A program made the position numbers and the translations under genes. A DNA stretch of 64,000 bases from NCBI GenBank assembly GCA_946540735.1, contig CAMNIN010000006.1, positions 1 through 64,000 of the forward strand, written 5' to 3'. How positions within the stretch are numbered: position 1 is the stretch's first letter; the number at the start of each line of letters is the position of its first letter. Source of the stretch: an uncultured Prevotellaceae bacterium. Its GTDB lineage: Bacteria > Bacteroidota > Bacteroidia > Bacteroidales > Bacteroidaceae. Positions 35,201-42,298 of this stretch are shown here, piece by piece. Below the pieces are notes generated by a model that saw only the letters and a program-made list of their open reading frames with translations, did not search any database and was not told the DNA's origin.

Positions 35201-35302
35201 GGTACGCTCTCCTCCATCTTCATCGCAGCTCCTACCGCCTACCTGACCATGGGGCGCACCATCCGTGAAGAGGAGAAGGAAGTAGCCACCGCCAATGCTT
35301 AA
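32279..35302 (+). CDS. secDF: Fused protein translocase subunits SecD-SecF
   Basis: The 1007-residue protein joins SecD and SecF in one chain, the usual form in Bacteroidetes. The first membrane helix (VIVTAVLLTLASIFYLSFSV) is followed by GLGLDLKGGMNVILEV, the P1 domain, an alanine- and charge-rich insert at about 250-305, VVTMQMNEDGAREWANLTKK, and membrane segments with AGIVLTLGMAVDANVLIYER. The SecF half starts near 680 (SKSIDFTGGRNYVVTL) and contains VIGYSINDKVVVFDRVREN. The complex uses the proton or sodium gradient to pull exported proteins through SecYEG. The gene stands alone; a weak terminator hairpin separates it from dapB. Confidence 0.97.
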   Translation: MQNKGIVIVTAVLLTLASIFYLSFSVASSYYDKKAAEIKDPIARQDYKDSVKYLGVYSYQKCLETQVGLGLDLKGGMNVILEVSVPDLVENLAGFKKDAAFVKTMKAARAEEETTQEDFISLFIKHYRANAPGHSLAEVFATQQLPEVKTNSSDSHVESVLRDKVKETVADAKNVITNRIDQFGVVQPNIQMLEGQEGRIMVEMPGVKDPERMRKLLQGSANLEFWETYASQEIAPYLQQLDGRLAGGEVAENKAEAADSTATDSAKVAPAAEEKGLVLGDKKTADKKDETKNAADAAAAEHPLLSKLMINGDQSCIVGMANMADTAAINAFIHSELAQSVLPSDVKLLWSAKPSDRIANNKRIFELYCLRMTGNDNRAPLEGDVIESAKDDFDHFTGRPVVTMQMNEDGAREWANLTKKNVGKPVAIVLDDLVYSAPNVNQEITGGNSQISGSFTVEDTKDLANTLKSGRMKAPVRIVQEEVVGPSLGAQSIRQGIISFIVAFVVLMLYMILMYGFIPGMMANCALIINLFFTMGIMASFQSALTMPGIAGIVLTLGMAVDANVLIYERTKEELRAGKNVKQALAAGYSNAFSAIFDSNLTSIITGVILALIGTGPVKGFAVTLIIGICCSFFTAVFLTRIVYENRMKKDKWLGLTFTTAFSKNMLQNTHFNFMGAYKKSYTFWGILALIFIGFFAIRGLSKSIDFTGGRNYVVTLAKETPVENVREALAGTFVNSIGANTGKEANTSVIAIGTDGKTVRVSTNWNIESNSSTVDDEAETKLFTALKKAGIVTQQNEADFKNPDVREGGSIISSTKVGPSIARDVTNKAIISVIVALIAIFLYILLRFRNVAFSVGSIVALAFDTLIVIGFFSALWGIVPFSLEIDQTFIGAILTVIGYSINDKVVVFDRVRENLRLYKKRDLQTLFNDSLNQTLARTINTSVSTLIVLLCIFIFGGASIRSFSFAMILGVVFGTLSSIFIAAPTAYLTMGRTIREEEKEVATANA

Positions 35303-35323
35303 GTAAGCTTCTCACACACCGAT

Positions 35324-35360
35324 AAGTTCCCCGCCGGCCTTTAGTGCTTGTGGGGAACTT
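35324..35360 (+). terminator. Terminator-like hairpin after secDF
   Basis: AAGTTCCCC (35324-35332) and GGGGAACTT (35352-35360) form a perfect 9-bp stem with a 19-base loop, then TCTTC. The T tract is poor. Confidence 0.5.
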
Positions 35361-35384
35361 TCTTCAAATCCAAACACGAAAATC

Positions 35385-36140
35385 ATGAAAATCGCATTGA
35401 TAGGCTACGGCAAGATGGGACGGATGATCGAGCAGATCGCCGTTGCCCGCGGCCACCAGATCGTGAGTATCATTGACATCGACAACCAAGAGGATTTCGA
35501 GTCTGAGGCCTTTGCCTCGGCGGACGTGGCTATCGAGTTCACGTCACCCATGGCAGCCTACGGCAACTATCTGAAAGCCTTTGCCAAGAATGTGAAAGTG
35601 GTCTCCGGATCCACTGGATGGATGGCAGAGCATGGCGATGATGTGCGCCGGATGTGCAGTGAAGAAGGCAAGACTTTGTTCTGGGCCTCGAATTTCTCTA
35701 TCGGAGTGGCTATTTTTTCCGCAGTCAACCGTTATTTGGCCCGCATCATGAATGATTTCCCCCAGTATGATGTCGACATGGAGGAAGTGCACCATGTGCA
35801 TAAACTCGACGCCCCGTCGGGCACGGCCATCACGCTGGCCGAGGAGATCATCGGCAATCTCACCCGCAAGGACAAATGGGTGAAAGGCAGTCTGGTAGCT
35901 CCTGACGGCACGGTGACAGGTACTGCAGATCATGCGGATGACGAACTGGTTGTCAACAGCGTCCGCCGCGGCGAGGTGCCAGGCATCCACAGTATCCGCT
36001 ACGATTCAGAAGCCGATAGCATCACCATCACCCATGATGCCCATTCCCGCAAGGGATTTGCCTTAGGAGCTGTGCTGGCAGCGGAATACACGGCAGAGCA
36101 TGAGGGACTGCTGACGACAAGTGACCTCTTCAAATTCTAA
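35385..36140 (+). CDS. dapB: 4-hydroxy-tetrahydrodipicolinate reductase
   Basis: The 251-residue protein has the nucleotide-binding start MKIALIGYGKMGRMIEQIA and the catalytic segment MEEVHHVHKLDAPSGTAITL, plus DDELVVNSVRRGEVPGIHSI late in the chain. It reduces the dihydrodipicolinate precursor for lysine and diaminopimelate synthesis. It is followed after 19 bases by lepB, an association common in Bacteroidetes. Confidence 0.96.
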   Translation: MKIALIGYGKMGRMIEQIAVARGHQIVSIIDIDNQEDFESEAFASADVAIEFTSPMAAYGNYLKAFAKNVKVVSGSTGWMAEHGDDVRRMCSEEGKTLFWASNFSIGVAIFSAVNRYLARIMNDFPQYDVDMEEVHHVHKLDAPSGTAITLAEEIIGNLTRKDKWVKGSLVAPDGTVTGTADHADDELVVNSVRRGEVPGIHSIRYDSEADSITITHDAHSRKGFALGAVLAAEYTAEHEGLLTTSDLFKF

Positions 36141-36159
36141 CATCAAACCCCTTACGACA

Positions 36160-37602
36160 ATGATTGACAAGCGCAAAGCAAAACTCAACATGAAAGTGCA
36201 GTGGACGAAGTTCATCATCGTGCTCGTCCTCTATCTGTTGTTCCTTTTCTGGTTGAAAAGTTGGTTGGGACTGATCGTCATACCTTTTATATATGATGTA
36301 TATATCTCCAAGAAGATCAACTGGCAGTGGTGGAAGGAGTCAGAAGGCCCTATCCGTTTTGTCATGAGTTGGGTGGATGCTATCGTTTTCGCCCTGGTGG
36401 CCGTTTATTTCATCAACCTCTTCTTCTTCCAGAACTATGTCATCCCCTCCAGTTCATTGGAGAAGTCGCTGCTCAGAGGCGATTACTTGTTTGTCAGCAA
36501 GTTGAGTTATGGTCCGCGCATCCCGCAGACCCCCTTGACGATGCCCCTCACGCAGCACACCCTTCCCATTTTCAATACCAAGTCGTATCTTGAGTGGCCC
36601 CATTGGGACTATCGGCGAGTGAAAGGTTTGGGTCATGTGGAGCTCAATGACATCGTCGTTTTCAATTATCCCGCAGGCGACAGTGTGATGATGGCAGAGA
36701 ACTACCAAGCTCAGGATTATTACCAGGTCTGCTATCGTTATGGCATGATGAACTATGGCGACAAGGTGCCTACGGACTCTCTCACACCCCAGCAGAAATG
36801 GGACTATTATCAGCAAGTGATGGCTGTGGGCGGAGCCTTGGTGAAGGATAACCCCGCTGAGTTTGGCGTGCTGTCGTCGCGACCCACCGACCGTCGTGAG
36901 AATTATGTGAAACGGTGCGTGGGACTTCCTGGTCAGACCTTGCAGATCAAGAACAAGATCATCTATTTGGACGGCAAGGCCAACAAGGAGCCCGACAATG
37001 TGCAGTATACTTATTTTGTCCGTTTGAAGCAAATGATTCCCGACGCCCTCATGGTGGAACTTGGCATCACGCTGGAAGACATTTTCAGTATGAACGCCAA
37101 CGGATTCATGCCGATGACACACCGTGCCGCTCAGGAACTCAGCAAGCGCACCGACCTTGTGGAATACGTGCGTGAGGTGAACGACACCGACCGTGTGGAT
37201 CAAGGCAAGGTGTATCCCGTCGACGGCGAATATGGATGGACACGCGATAACTACGGTCCGGTATGGATCCCTGCTAAGGGTCAGAAAGTAAAACTCACCC
37301 TCGACAACATCGCCATCTATGAGCGTCCTATCCGTGTCTATGAGGACAACCAACTGGAGGTGAGAGACGGCAAGATCTTCATCAATGGGCAGGAAGCCCA
37401 TGAATACACCTTCAAGATGGATTATTACTGGATGATGGGAGACAACCGCCACAATTCCCTCGACTCCCGTTACTGGGGCTTCGTGCCTGAGGACCATGTT
37501 GTGGGCAAGCCCATCTTCATCTGGTTGTCGATCAACCCCGAGGAGGTGGGTCCGAAGGTGAGATGGGGAAGACTCTTCAACATGGTGGACAAGATCAAAT
37601 GA
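36160..37602 (+). CDS. lepB: Signal peptidase I
   Basis: The start chosen is the ATG at 36160 (MIDKRKAKLNMKVQ); an in-frame GTG at 36121 would overlap dapB. The 480-residue protein has two or three N-terminal membrane segments, then the catalytic serine in NYVIPSSSLEKSLLRGDYLF (Ser99) and the general-base lysine in ENYVKRCVGLPGQTLQ (Lys251), and a C-terminal MMGDNRHNSLDSRYWGFVPE. A long insertion between the boxes makes it larger than E. coli LepB, as is usual in Bacteroidetes. It cleaves Sec and Tat signal peptides on the outer face of the inner membrane. The usual methionine after the catalytic serine is leucine here. Confidence 0.95.
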   Translation: MIDKRKAKLNMKVQWTKFIIVLVLYLLFLFWLKSWLGLIVIPFIYDVYISKKINWQWWKESEGPIRFVMSWVDAIVFALVAVYFINLFFFQNYVIPSSSLEKSLLRGDYLFVSKLSYGPRIPQTPLTMPLTQHTLPIFNTKSYLEWPHWDYRRVKGLGHVELNDIVVFNYPAGDSVMMAENYQAQDYYQVCYRYGMMNYGDKVPTDSLTPQQKWDYYQQVMAVGGALVKDNPAEFGVLSSRPTDRRENYVKRCVGLPGQTLQIKNKIIYLDGKANKEPDNVQYTYFVRLKQMIPDALMVELGITLEDIFSMNANGFMPMTHRAAQELSKRTDLVEYVREVNDTDRVDQGKVYPVDGEYGWTRDNYGPVWIPAKGQKVKLTLDNIAIYERPIRVYEDNQLEVRDGKIFINGQEAHEYTFKMDYYWMMGDNRHNSLDSRYWGFVPEDHVVGKPIFIWLSINPEEVGPKVRWGRLFNMVDKIK

Positions 37603-37629
37603 TCCTCCTGCACCGATTTCCGGCCTGTC

Positions 37630-38292
37630 ATGATATTTCAACTTGACGATCAACTGGCATTCCCTGACCCGCGTTATGGGGAGGCAGATGGATTGCTTGC
37701 AGTGGGCGGCGACCTTTCGGTCGACCGCCTGCTGCTGGCCTATAGCAATGGCATTTTCCCCTGGTACTCCTTCCGTGACAATGAGCAGATCCTCTGGTTC
37801 TGCCCGATGCGGCGTTTTGTCATTTTCCCCTCAGAGATCCATGTCTCGCACTCCATGCGTACCCTTCTCCATAAGGATCTTTATACCTGCTCCATCAACA
37901 TGGCCTTCGACCAGGTGATCCGTCATTGCAGTGAGGCTGATGGCCGCTATGAGCAGAATGGCGCTTGGTTGGGCGAGGATATGATCAATGCCTACACCGA
38001 ACTCCATCGCCAGCATTTTGCTGCCAGTGTGGAAGTATGGGAGGGCCAACGTCTGGTCGGAGGGCTCTATGGGGTCAATATCGGAAGGGCCTTTTTCGGT
38101 GAGAGCATGTTCTCACTGGTGCCCAATGGTAGCAAACTCGCCCTGATCTATCTGGCTCAGTTTCTCCAGAAGCATGGCGGAACCCTCATCGACTGCCAGT
38201 TTGAGACCCCTCACCTCAAATCAATGGGAGGCCGATACATTTCTTACGAGGAATATATGCGTATCCTGAGTGATCGTCCGGCGGAAATGTGA
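37630..38292 (+). CDS. aat: Leucyl/phenylalanyl-tRNA--protein transferase
   Basis: The 220-residue protein has the Aat pattern FPDPRYGEADGLLAVGGDLS, LLLAYSNGIFPWYSF, GGLYGVNIGRAFFGESMFS and a C-terminal LIDCQFETPHLKSMGGRYIS. It adds Leu or Phe to proteins with N-terminal Arg, Lys or similar residues, turning them into substrates for ClpS/ClpAP. Both partners are encoded directly downstream, so the window holds a complete bacterial N-degron module. It starts 27 bases after lepB and is probably in the dapB-lepB operon. Confidence 0.95.
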   Translation: MIFQLDDQLAFPDPRYGEADGLLAVGGDLSVDRLLLAYSNGIFPWYSFRDNEQILWFCPMRRFVIFPSEIHVSHSMRTLLHKDLYTCSINMAFDQVIRHCSEADGRYEQNGAWLGEDMINAYTELHRQHFAASVEVWEGQRLVGGLYGVNIGRAFFGESMFSLVPNGSKLALIYLAQFLQKHGGTLIDCQFETPHLKSMGGRYISYEEYMRILSDRPAEM

Positions 38293-38411
38293 GACATTGT
38301 AAGAAAAACGCTCTTTTGGGGTTTAAATTGATTTTTAATCACCTTATTATAGTTAAAAATTGATATAAATCAAGAAAATGTAAAAAAATATGCAAAAAAG
38401 CAATAAAATAC

Positions 38412-38442
38412 TTGCATAGTATCAATATAACAATTATCTTTG
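38412..38442 (+). promoter_or_regulatory. Promoter of the short transcript upstream of clpS
   Basis: TTG (38412-38414), about 20 bases, then TATCTTTG (38435-38442). Confidence 0.65.
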
Positions 38443-38448
38443 CAATGT

Positions 38449-38511
38449 GTTTTTCATAGTATTAGATTTAAGGTTAACAAGGTAGGGACTCAGCGGAGCC
38501 CCATTTTTTTT
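38449..38511 (+). ncRNA. Candidate small RNA or attenuated leader upstream of clpS
   Basis: A promoter at 38412-38442 should start a transcript near 38449. It runs through an AT-rich segment with GTATTAGATTTAAGGTTAAC and ends in a GC hairpin, GGG(A)CTC-AGCG-GAGCCC at 38485-38501, followed by C, A and eight T. That is a complete promoter-terminator unit of about 60 bases without an open reading frame. A second promoter for clpS lies after the terminator, so this unit can be a free small RNA; alternatively it is an attenuator whose readthrough adds to clpS transcription. I recall similar leaders elsewhere in Bacteroidales but cannot check this. Confidence 0.6.
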
Positions 38512-38520
38512 GTCCTTTTC

Positions 38521-38551
38521 TTTGTGGAGTCCTCGGGAAGTGTTAATTTTG
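38521..38551 (+). promoter_or_regulatory. Promoter of clpS-clpA
   Basis: TTTG (38521-38524), a 19-base spacer and TAATTTTG (38544-38551) match the consensus exactly. The -7 box ends only 7 bases before the clpS ATG, so the mRNA would start at or within a few bases of the start codon. Confidence 0.75.
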
Positions 38552-38558
38552 CAATATT

Positions 38559-38861
38559 ATGGCAAAGCAACAATCATCTGTCAGCGAGCGACAGCGCACC
38601 AACCTCAGCGAGCCCCGGCGTTACAAGGTGTATATCCACAATGACGATTTCACGACCATGGAGTTTGTCGTGAAAATCCTTGTCACAGTGTTTTTCAAAA
38701 CCGAGGTGGAAGCCGAATCCCTTATGTTGAAGGTTCACCACAGTGATAAGGCTTTAGTAGGCGTGTATAGTTACGACATCGCTGTGTCGAAAGTGCGGCG
38801 TGCCACGCAGATGGCCCGAGATGAAGGCTTTCCCTTACGTTTAAGCTATTTTCCTGAATAA
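38559..38861 (+). CDS. clpS: ATP-dependent Clp protease adaptor ClpS
   Basis: The 100-residue protein has the ClpS core: YKVYIHNDDFTTMEFVVKIL with the aspartates and methionine that hold N-degron residues, then LMLKVHHSDKALVGVYSYDI with the pocket histidine, ending GFPLRLSYFPE. ClpS delivers proteins with Leu, Phe, Tyr or Trp at the N-terminus to ClpA. The first 20 residues (MAKQQSSVSERQRTNLSEPR) are polar and would be the extension that enters the ClpA pore. clpA starts 3 bases after its stop. Confidence 0.96.
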   Translation: MAKQQSSVSERQRTNLSEPRRYKVYIHNDDFTTMEFVVKILVTVFFKTEVEAESLMLKVHHSDKALVGVYSYDIAVSKVRRATQMARDEGFPLRLSYFPE

Positions 38862-38864
38862 GTT

Positions 38865-41105
38865 ATGCCACAACTCAGTTATACCCCCCGTGCGTCGGAG
38901 ATTCTCCGGCTCACCCTCAAGGTCAAGCAACAATATCGTCATGAGTTCGTCATGCCCGAGCACCTGCTGTTGACCCTCACCGATGATTGGATATTTTGCA
39001 ATTCTTTTGAGGAGTTTGGCGAAGATGCGGTACCTGCCATGCGTGATAATCTGAAATCCTATCTGTCGGAAGTGGAGGAAGTGCCTGAAAATGCCGTGGA
39101 TTCTTTCACCCTTTCGGAACAAATGGAAAAGACACTCGGTACGGCAGCCACGCAAGTGGCCAATTCCAGTGCTGAGGCCATCGATATCCCCCATTTGGTG
39201 GTGGGCATCCTATCCCTTGATGAGTCAAAGGCCCATTATGAGTTGGCGCTGGCCGTCGGCGGGGACGTGGAGGACTGGTTGAGTGTGCTCATCTCACTTT
39301 ATGAGAATGAGGACGACCGTCAGGAAGAGAGTGAGGGACAGCCCCGCCACGAGGAAGCGTGGCGCACCCAGGTGGTGTGCCTCAATGAACAGGTGGCGAC
39401 CCACAATCCGCTGATAGGGCGTGAAGCCGAGCTGGAGCGCACCATTCAGGTGCTATGCCGCAAGGAGAAGAACAATCCTCTGCACATCGGCGAGGCCGGG
39501 GTGGGGAAGACCGCTTTGGTTTACGGCCTTGCTGCCAGGATAGAAGACGGACTGGTGCCGGAGCGGTTGTCGGGCAGCCGCATCTATCAGCTCGACCTTG
39601 GCACGCTATTGGCAGGAACCCAGTTCAGGGGAGATTTTGAGAAACGCATCAAGACCATCATGGACGGCGTGAGGCGTGAGGGAAATGCCATCGTCTATAT
39701 CGACGAGATCCACAACCTGGTGGGAGCAGGTCGCACAAGTGACGGCTCGATGGATGCTTCCAACATGCTCAAGCCCTATCTTGATGCAGGCGACATCCGC
39801 TTCATCGGTTCGACCACTTATGAGGAGTTCAATCGATTCTTTTCCAAGAGCAAAGGTATTGTGAGGCGATTCCAGCAGATCGATATCGAAGAGCCATCGG
39901 TCGAGGAGACCGTGCGTATCATTATGGGTTTGAAGTCGAAGTATGAGGCTTTTCACCACGTGGTCTATCCCGACGATGTGATTTCCTATGCTGTCAGTGC
40001 CAGTGCGAAATACGTCAATGACCGTTTCCTGCCCGACAAGGCCATAGACCTCATAGATGAGGCAGGAGCGTATCGGGAGATCCACCCGTCGGAAGAAATG
40101 GGTAATGTAGTGGACAAATCCTTGATCTCAGAGATTTTGTCTAAAGTATGCAAGGTGGATGCCATGGCCATGAAAGATGATGACAACGCCAATCTGGAGA
40201 CCCTTCAGCCGCGCATTCTGGCCAGCATCTACGGGCAGGATGAGGCCGTGCGTCAGGTCGTGGAGTCTATCCAGATGTCGAAGGCCGGTCTTTTGGAAGA
40301 AGACAAGCCCTTGGCCTCCCTTTTGTTTGTAGGGCCCACAGGCGTGGGAAAGACCGAGGTGGCCAAGGTGCTGGCCCGTGAGATGGGCGTTCAGCTCCTG
40401 CGTTTCGATATGAGTGAGTATACCGAGAAGCACACGGTGGCCAAATTGATCGGTTCGCCCGCCGGGTATGTCGGTTATGAGGACGGAGGTCTGTTGACCG
40501 ATGCCATCCGCAAGACCCCCAACTGTGTGTTGCTGCTTGACGAAATCGAGAAAGCCCACCCCGACATTTACAATATCCTGCTCCAGGTGATGGACTATGC
40601 CCGGTTGACCGACAACAAGGGCCGGAAGGCCGATTTCCGCAATGTGGTGCTCATCATGACCTCCAATGCCGGAGCGCAGTATGCCTCACAAGCCTCTGTG
40701 GGTTTTGGCGCCCGTGTGCCGGCGGGAGAGGCGATGATGCGGCAGGTGAAGCGCACGTTCAAGCCCGAGTTTCTCAACCGTTTGTCGTCCACCGTGGTTT
40801 TCAATGACATGGACCGTGTGATGGCCGGTATGATACTTGACAAGAAATTACGTGACTTGCAGCACAAGTTGGATGCTCGCCATGTGACGATGAGGTTGTC
40901 GGAAGAAGGGCGGCAGCTCCTGCTCGACAAAGGCTTTACCCATGAATATGGCGCACGTGAGATTGACCGCGTCATCGCCCACGACCTCAAGCCGATGTTG
41001 ATGCGTGAGATCCTTTTCGGCTGGCTCCGCGATGGCGGTGAGGTGGAAGTCAGCGTCGATGGGCAGCAGTTGGCTATTGTCCGCCGAGACGGTCAAAGTA
41101 AGTGA
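38865..41105 (+). CDS. clpA: ATP-dependent Clp protease ATPase subunit ClpA
   Basis: The 746-residue protein has an N-domain (SEILRLTLKVKQQYRHEFVM), a first AAA+ module with Walker A GEAGVGKTALV (about residue 208) and Walker B IVYIDEIHNLVGAG, and a second module with GPTGVGKTEVAK (about residue 489) and VLLLDEIEKAHPD. No long coiled-coil insert separates the modules, so it is ClpA rather than ClpB or ClpC. VGFGARV supplies the hydrophobic loop expected to dock on ClpP. It unfolds substrates for ClpP, including those brought by ClpS. ClpP is not in the window. Its last 32 bases overlap the convergent esterase gene. Confidence 0.95.
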   Translation: MPQLSYTPRASEILRLTLKVKQQYRHEFVMPEHLLLTLTDDWIFCNSFEEFGEDAVPAMRDNLKSYLSEVEEVPENAVDSFTLSEQMEKTLGTAATQVANSSAEAIDIPHLVVGILSLDESKAHYELALAVGGDVEDWLSVLISLYENEDDRQEESEGQPRHEEAWRTQVVCLNEQVATHNPLIGREAELERTIQVLCRKEKNNPLHIGEAGVGKTALVYGLAARIEDGLVPERLSGSRIYQLDLGTLLAGTQFRGDFEKRIKTIMDGVRREGNAIVYIDEIHNLVGAGRTSDGSMDASNMLKPYLDAGDIRFIGSTTYEEFNRFFSKSKGIVRRFQQIDIEEPSVEETVRIIMGLKSKYEAFHHVVYPDDVISYAVSASAKYVNDRFLPDKAIDLIDEAGAYREIHPSEEMGNVVDKSLISEILSKVCKVDAMAMKDDDNANLETLQPRILASIYGQDEAVRQVVESIQMSKAGLLEEDKPLASLLFVGPTGVGKTEVAKVLAREMGVQLLRFDMSEYTEKHTVAKLIGSPAGYVGYEDGGLLTDAIRKTPNCVLLLDEIEKAHPDIYNILLQVMDYARLTDNKGRKADFRNVVLIMTSNAGAQYASQASVGFGARVPAGEAMMRQVKRTFKPEFLNRLSSTVVFNDMDRVMAGMILDKKLRDLQHKLDARHVTMRLSEEGRQLLLDKGFTHEYGAREIDRVIAHDLKPMLMREILFGWLRDGGEVEVSVDGQQLAIVRRDGQSK

Positions 41106-42072
41106 TGATTTCCTCCCAGGTCTTGAAGGAGTCGCTGCCGTACTCGATCACGGTGCCCATGAAATTGTCGACGGGCACAGTGTCGATGAGGTAATCGCCC
41201 AGAAGGAGTTGAGGCTGGCATGTGAAGATGACGTGGTTGTAGGCGGGAGCGTCGAAATATTGTTCCGCCCACGACACCGTCTGTTCCATTTCACTGCGGG
41301 CATTGAAGTCAGACGGTCCCACTAAGAATACCTGATAGTTCTCGATCAGCCGTCGGAAAGCTTTCTGCACGCTGCTCCGGGGTTTCCCCCATTTGTCGCA
41401 AGCCGCTTGGAAGGAGATGAGGATGACCGGCCGTTGTCTTCCCTCCTGCAAGTCGTCGATCCACCGGATGACCGGCATCACGGCATGCATGTAGGAGCGG
41501 TCGTCCATGCGGTGCTCCCCATGGAAATGGATGGCTGTGGGATAATGTTGTCTGAAAAGGTCAAAGGTGTCCACCGTCTTGTCCTCGTCGCCGAAAAGTC
41601 CCCATACGCGCTGTCGTTCCGTCTCGTCGACCCGGCTGAAGCACAGTTCTGAAATCCTTTTGTATTCCTTGACCAGATTGTTGTCGACGAAGAATTTCTG
41701 TACGCCATCTTTTCTCGGATTCTGATAAGTCTGATGTCCGGTCAGTCCGTGTTCTGTCATCGTCTCGCCGATTTTGAAAGCCGGATTGATGACGATGCGG
41801 TCGAAGCCATAGAGCATCTCCGTATACATGCCCCCCATGGAAGTGCCGAGAATCAGGTCGGGCTTCTCCTCCTCGCAAAGTCTGTGGAGCAAGTCGACCG
41901 CCTCTTCGGGATGCAGAGGCATGTCCTCCGCGATGACGGTGGCGTTGCAGAGCACGGAGCGCAGGCGGCTCACTGTGCCAGACTGCGCAGAGGATCCGAA
42001 TCCATGTACATACATCACCTTCTTGCCCGCCATCAAGTCGGGAAATTGTTTCAGAAATGGGTTGTCACTCAT
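41074..42072 (-). CDS. YqiA-like alpha/beta hydrolase fused to a degenerate HAD/NT5C-like domain
   Basis: The start is set at 42072 (MSDNPFLKQFPDLMAGKKVM), because an ATG at 42093 lies 1 base after the -7 box and would not be in the transcript. Residues 1 to about 205 are a YqiA/UPF0227-type esterase: VMYVHGFGSSAQSGTVSRLR, nucleophile Ser78 in LILGTSMGGMYTEM, VWGLFGDEDKTVD and a late histidine near HAVMPVIRW. Residues about 213-332 resemble a 5'(3')-deoxyribonucleotidase: FRRLIENYQVFLVGPSDFNA, SWAEQYFD, LLLGDYLIDTVPVDNF and YGSDSFKTWEEIITYF. The HAD aspartates are missing (ILISFQAAC where DxDG is expected; LIDTVP where LIDDRP is usual), so this half is probably not catalytic. Function unknown. 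Confidence 0.75.
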   Translation of the reverse strand: MSDNPFLKQFPDLMAGKKVMYVHGFGSSAQSGTVSRLRSVLCNATVIAEDMPLHPEEAVDLLHRLCEEEKPDLILGTSMGGMYTEMLYGFDRIVINPAFKIGETMTEHGLTGHQTYQNPRKDGVQKFFVDNNLVKEYKRISELCFSRVDETERQRVWGLFGDEDKTVDTFDLFRQHYPTAIHFHGEHRMDDRSYMHAVMPVIRWIDDLQEGRQRPVILISFQAACDKWGKPRSSVQKAFRRLIENYQVFLVGPSDFNARSEMEQTVSWAEQYFDAPAYNHVIFTCQPQLLLGDYLIDTVPVDNFMGTVIEYGSDSFKTWEEIITYFDRLGGQ

Positions 42073-42094
42073 GGTAAATGAAGCTTTTGTCATG

Positions 42095-42102
42095 CAAAGA
42101 TA
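42095..42102 (-). promoter_or_regulatory. -7 promoter box of the YqiA-like fusion gene
   Basis: TATCTTTG on the minus strand. It ends 1 base before one in-frame ATG (42093), which therefore cannot be the start; the next ATG (42072) fits. Confidence 0.6.
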
Positions 42103-42238
42103 AATGATTTCGTTTGGAGAAAAGGCATGAATGGTAACATTTCTTTTGTCAGTTGTCCGAAATACCGAAGTTTTTTTGTAAATTTGCCTCTTTGAGGCGA
42201 ACTTACGTTGTCTCGGGATAAAAAATGAATAAATTCAT

Positions 42239-42269
42239 TTTGTTCTCCGCTCGACTTTTTGTAAATTTG
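42239..42269 (+). promoter_or_regulatory. Promoter of the DUF2264-GH105-GH2-GH51 operon
   Basis: TTTG (42239-42242), a 19-base spacer and TAAATTTG (42262-42269), 29 bases before the first ATG. The 18 bases TTTTTGTAAATTTGCCTC at 42256-42273 also occur at 42173-42190, so a second upstream -7 box exists. Confidence 0.75.
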
Positions 42270-42298
42270 CCTCAAATATCCGCTTAAAAACGTAATTT

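Noticed and set aside
42073..42093. Upstream ATG of the YqiA-like fusion
   Set aside because: It begins 1 base after the -7 promoter box, so it would not be transcribed.
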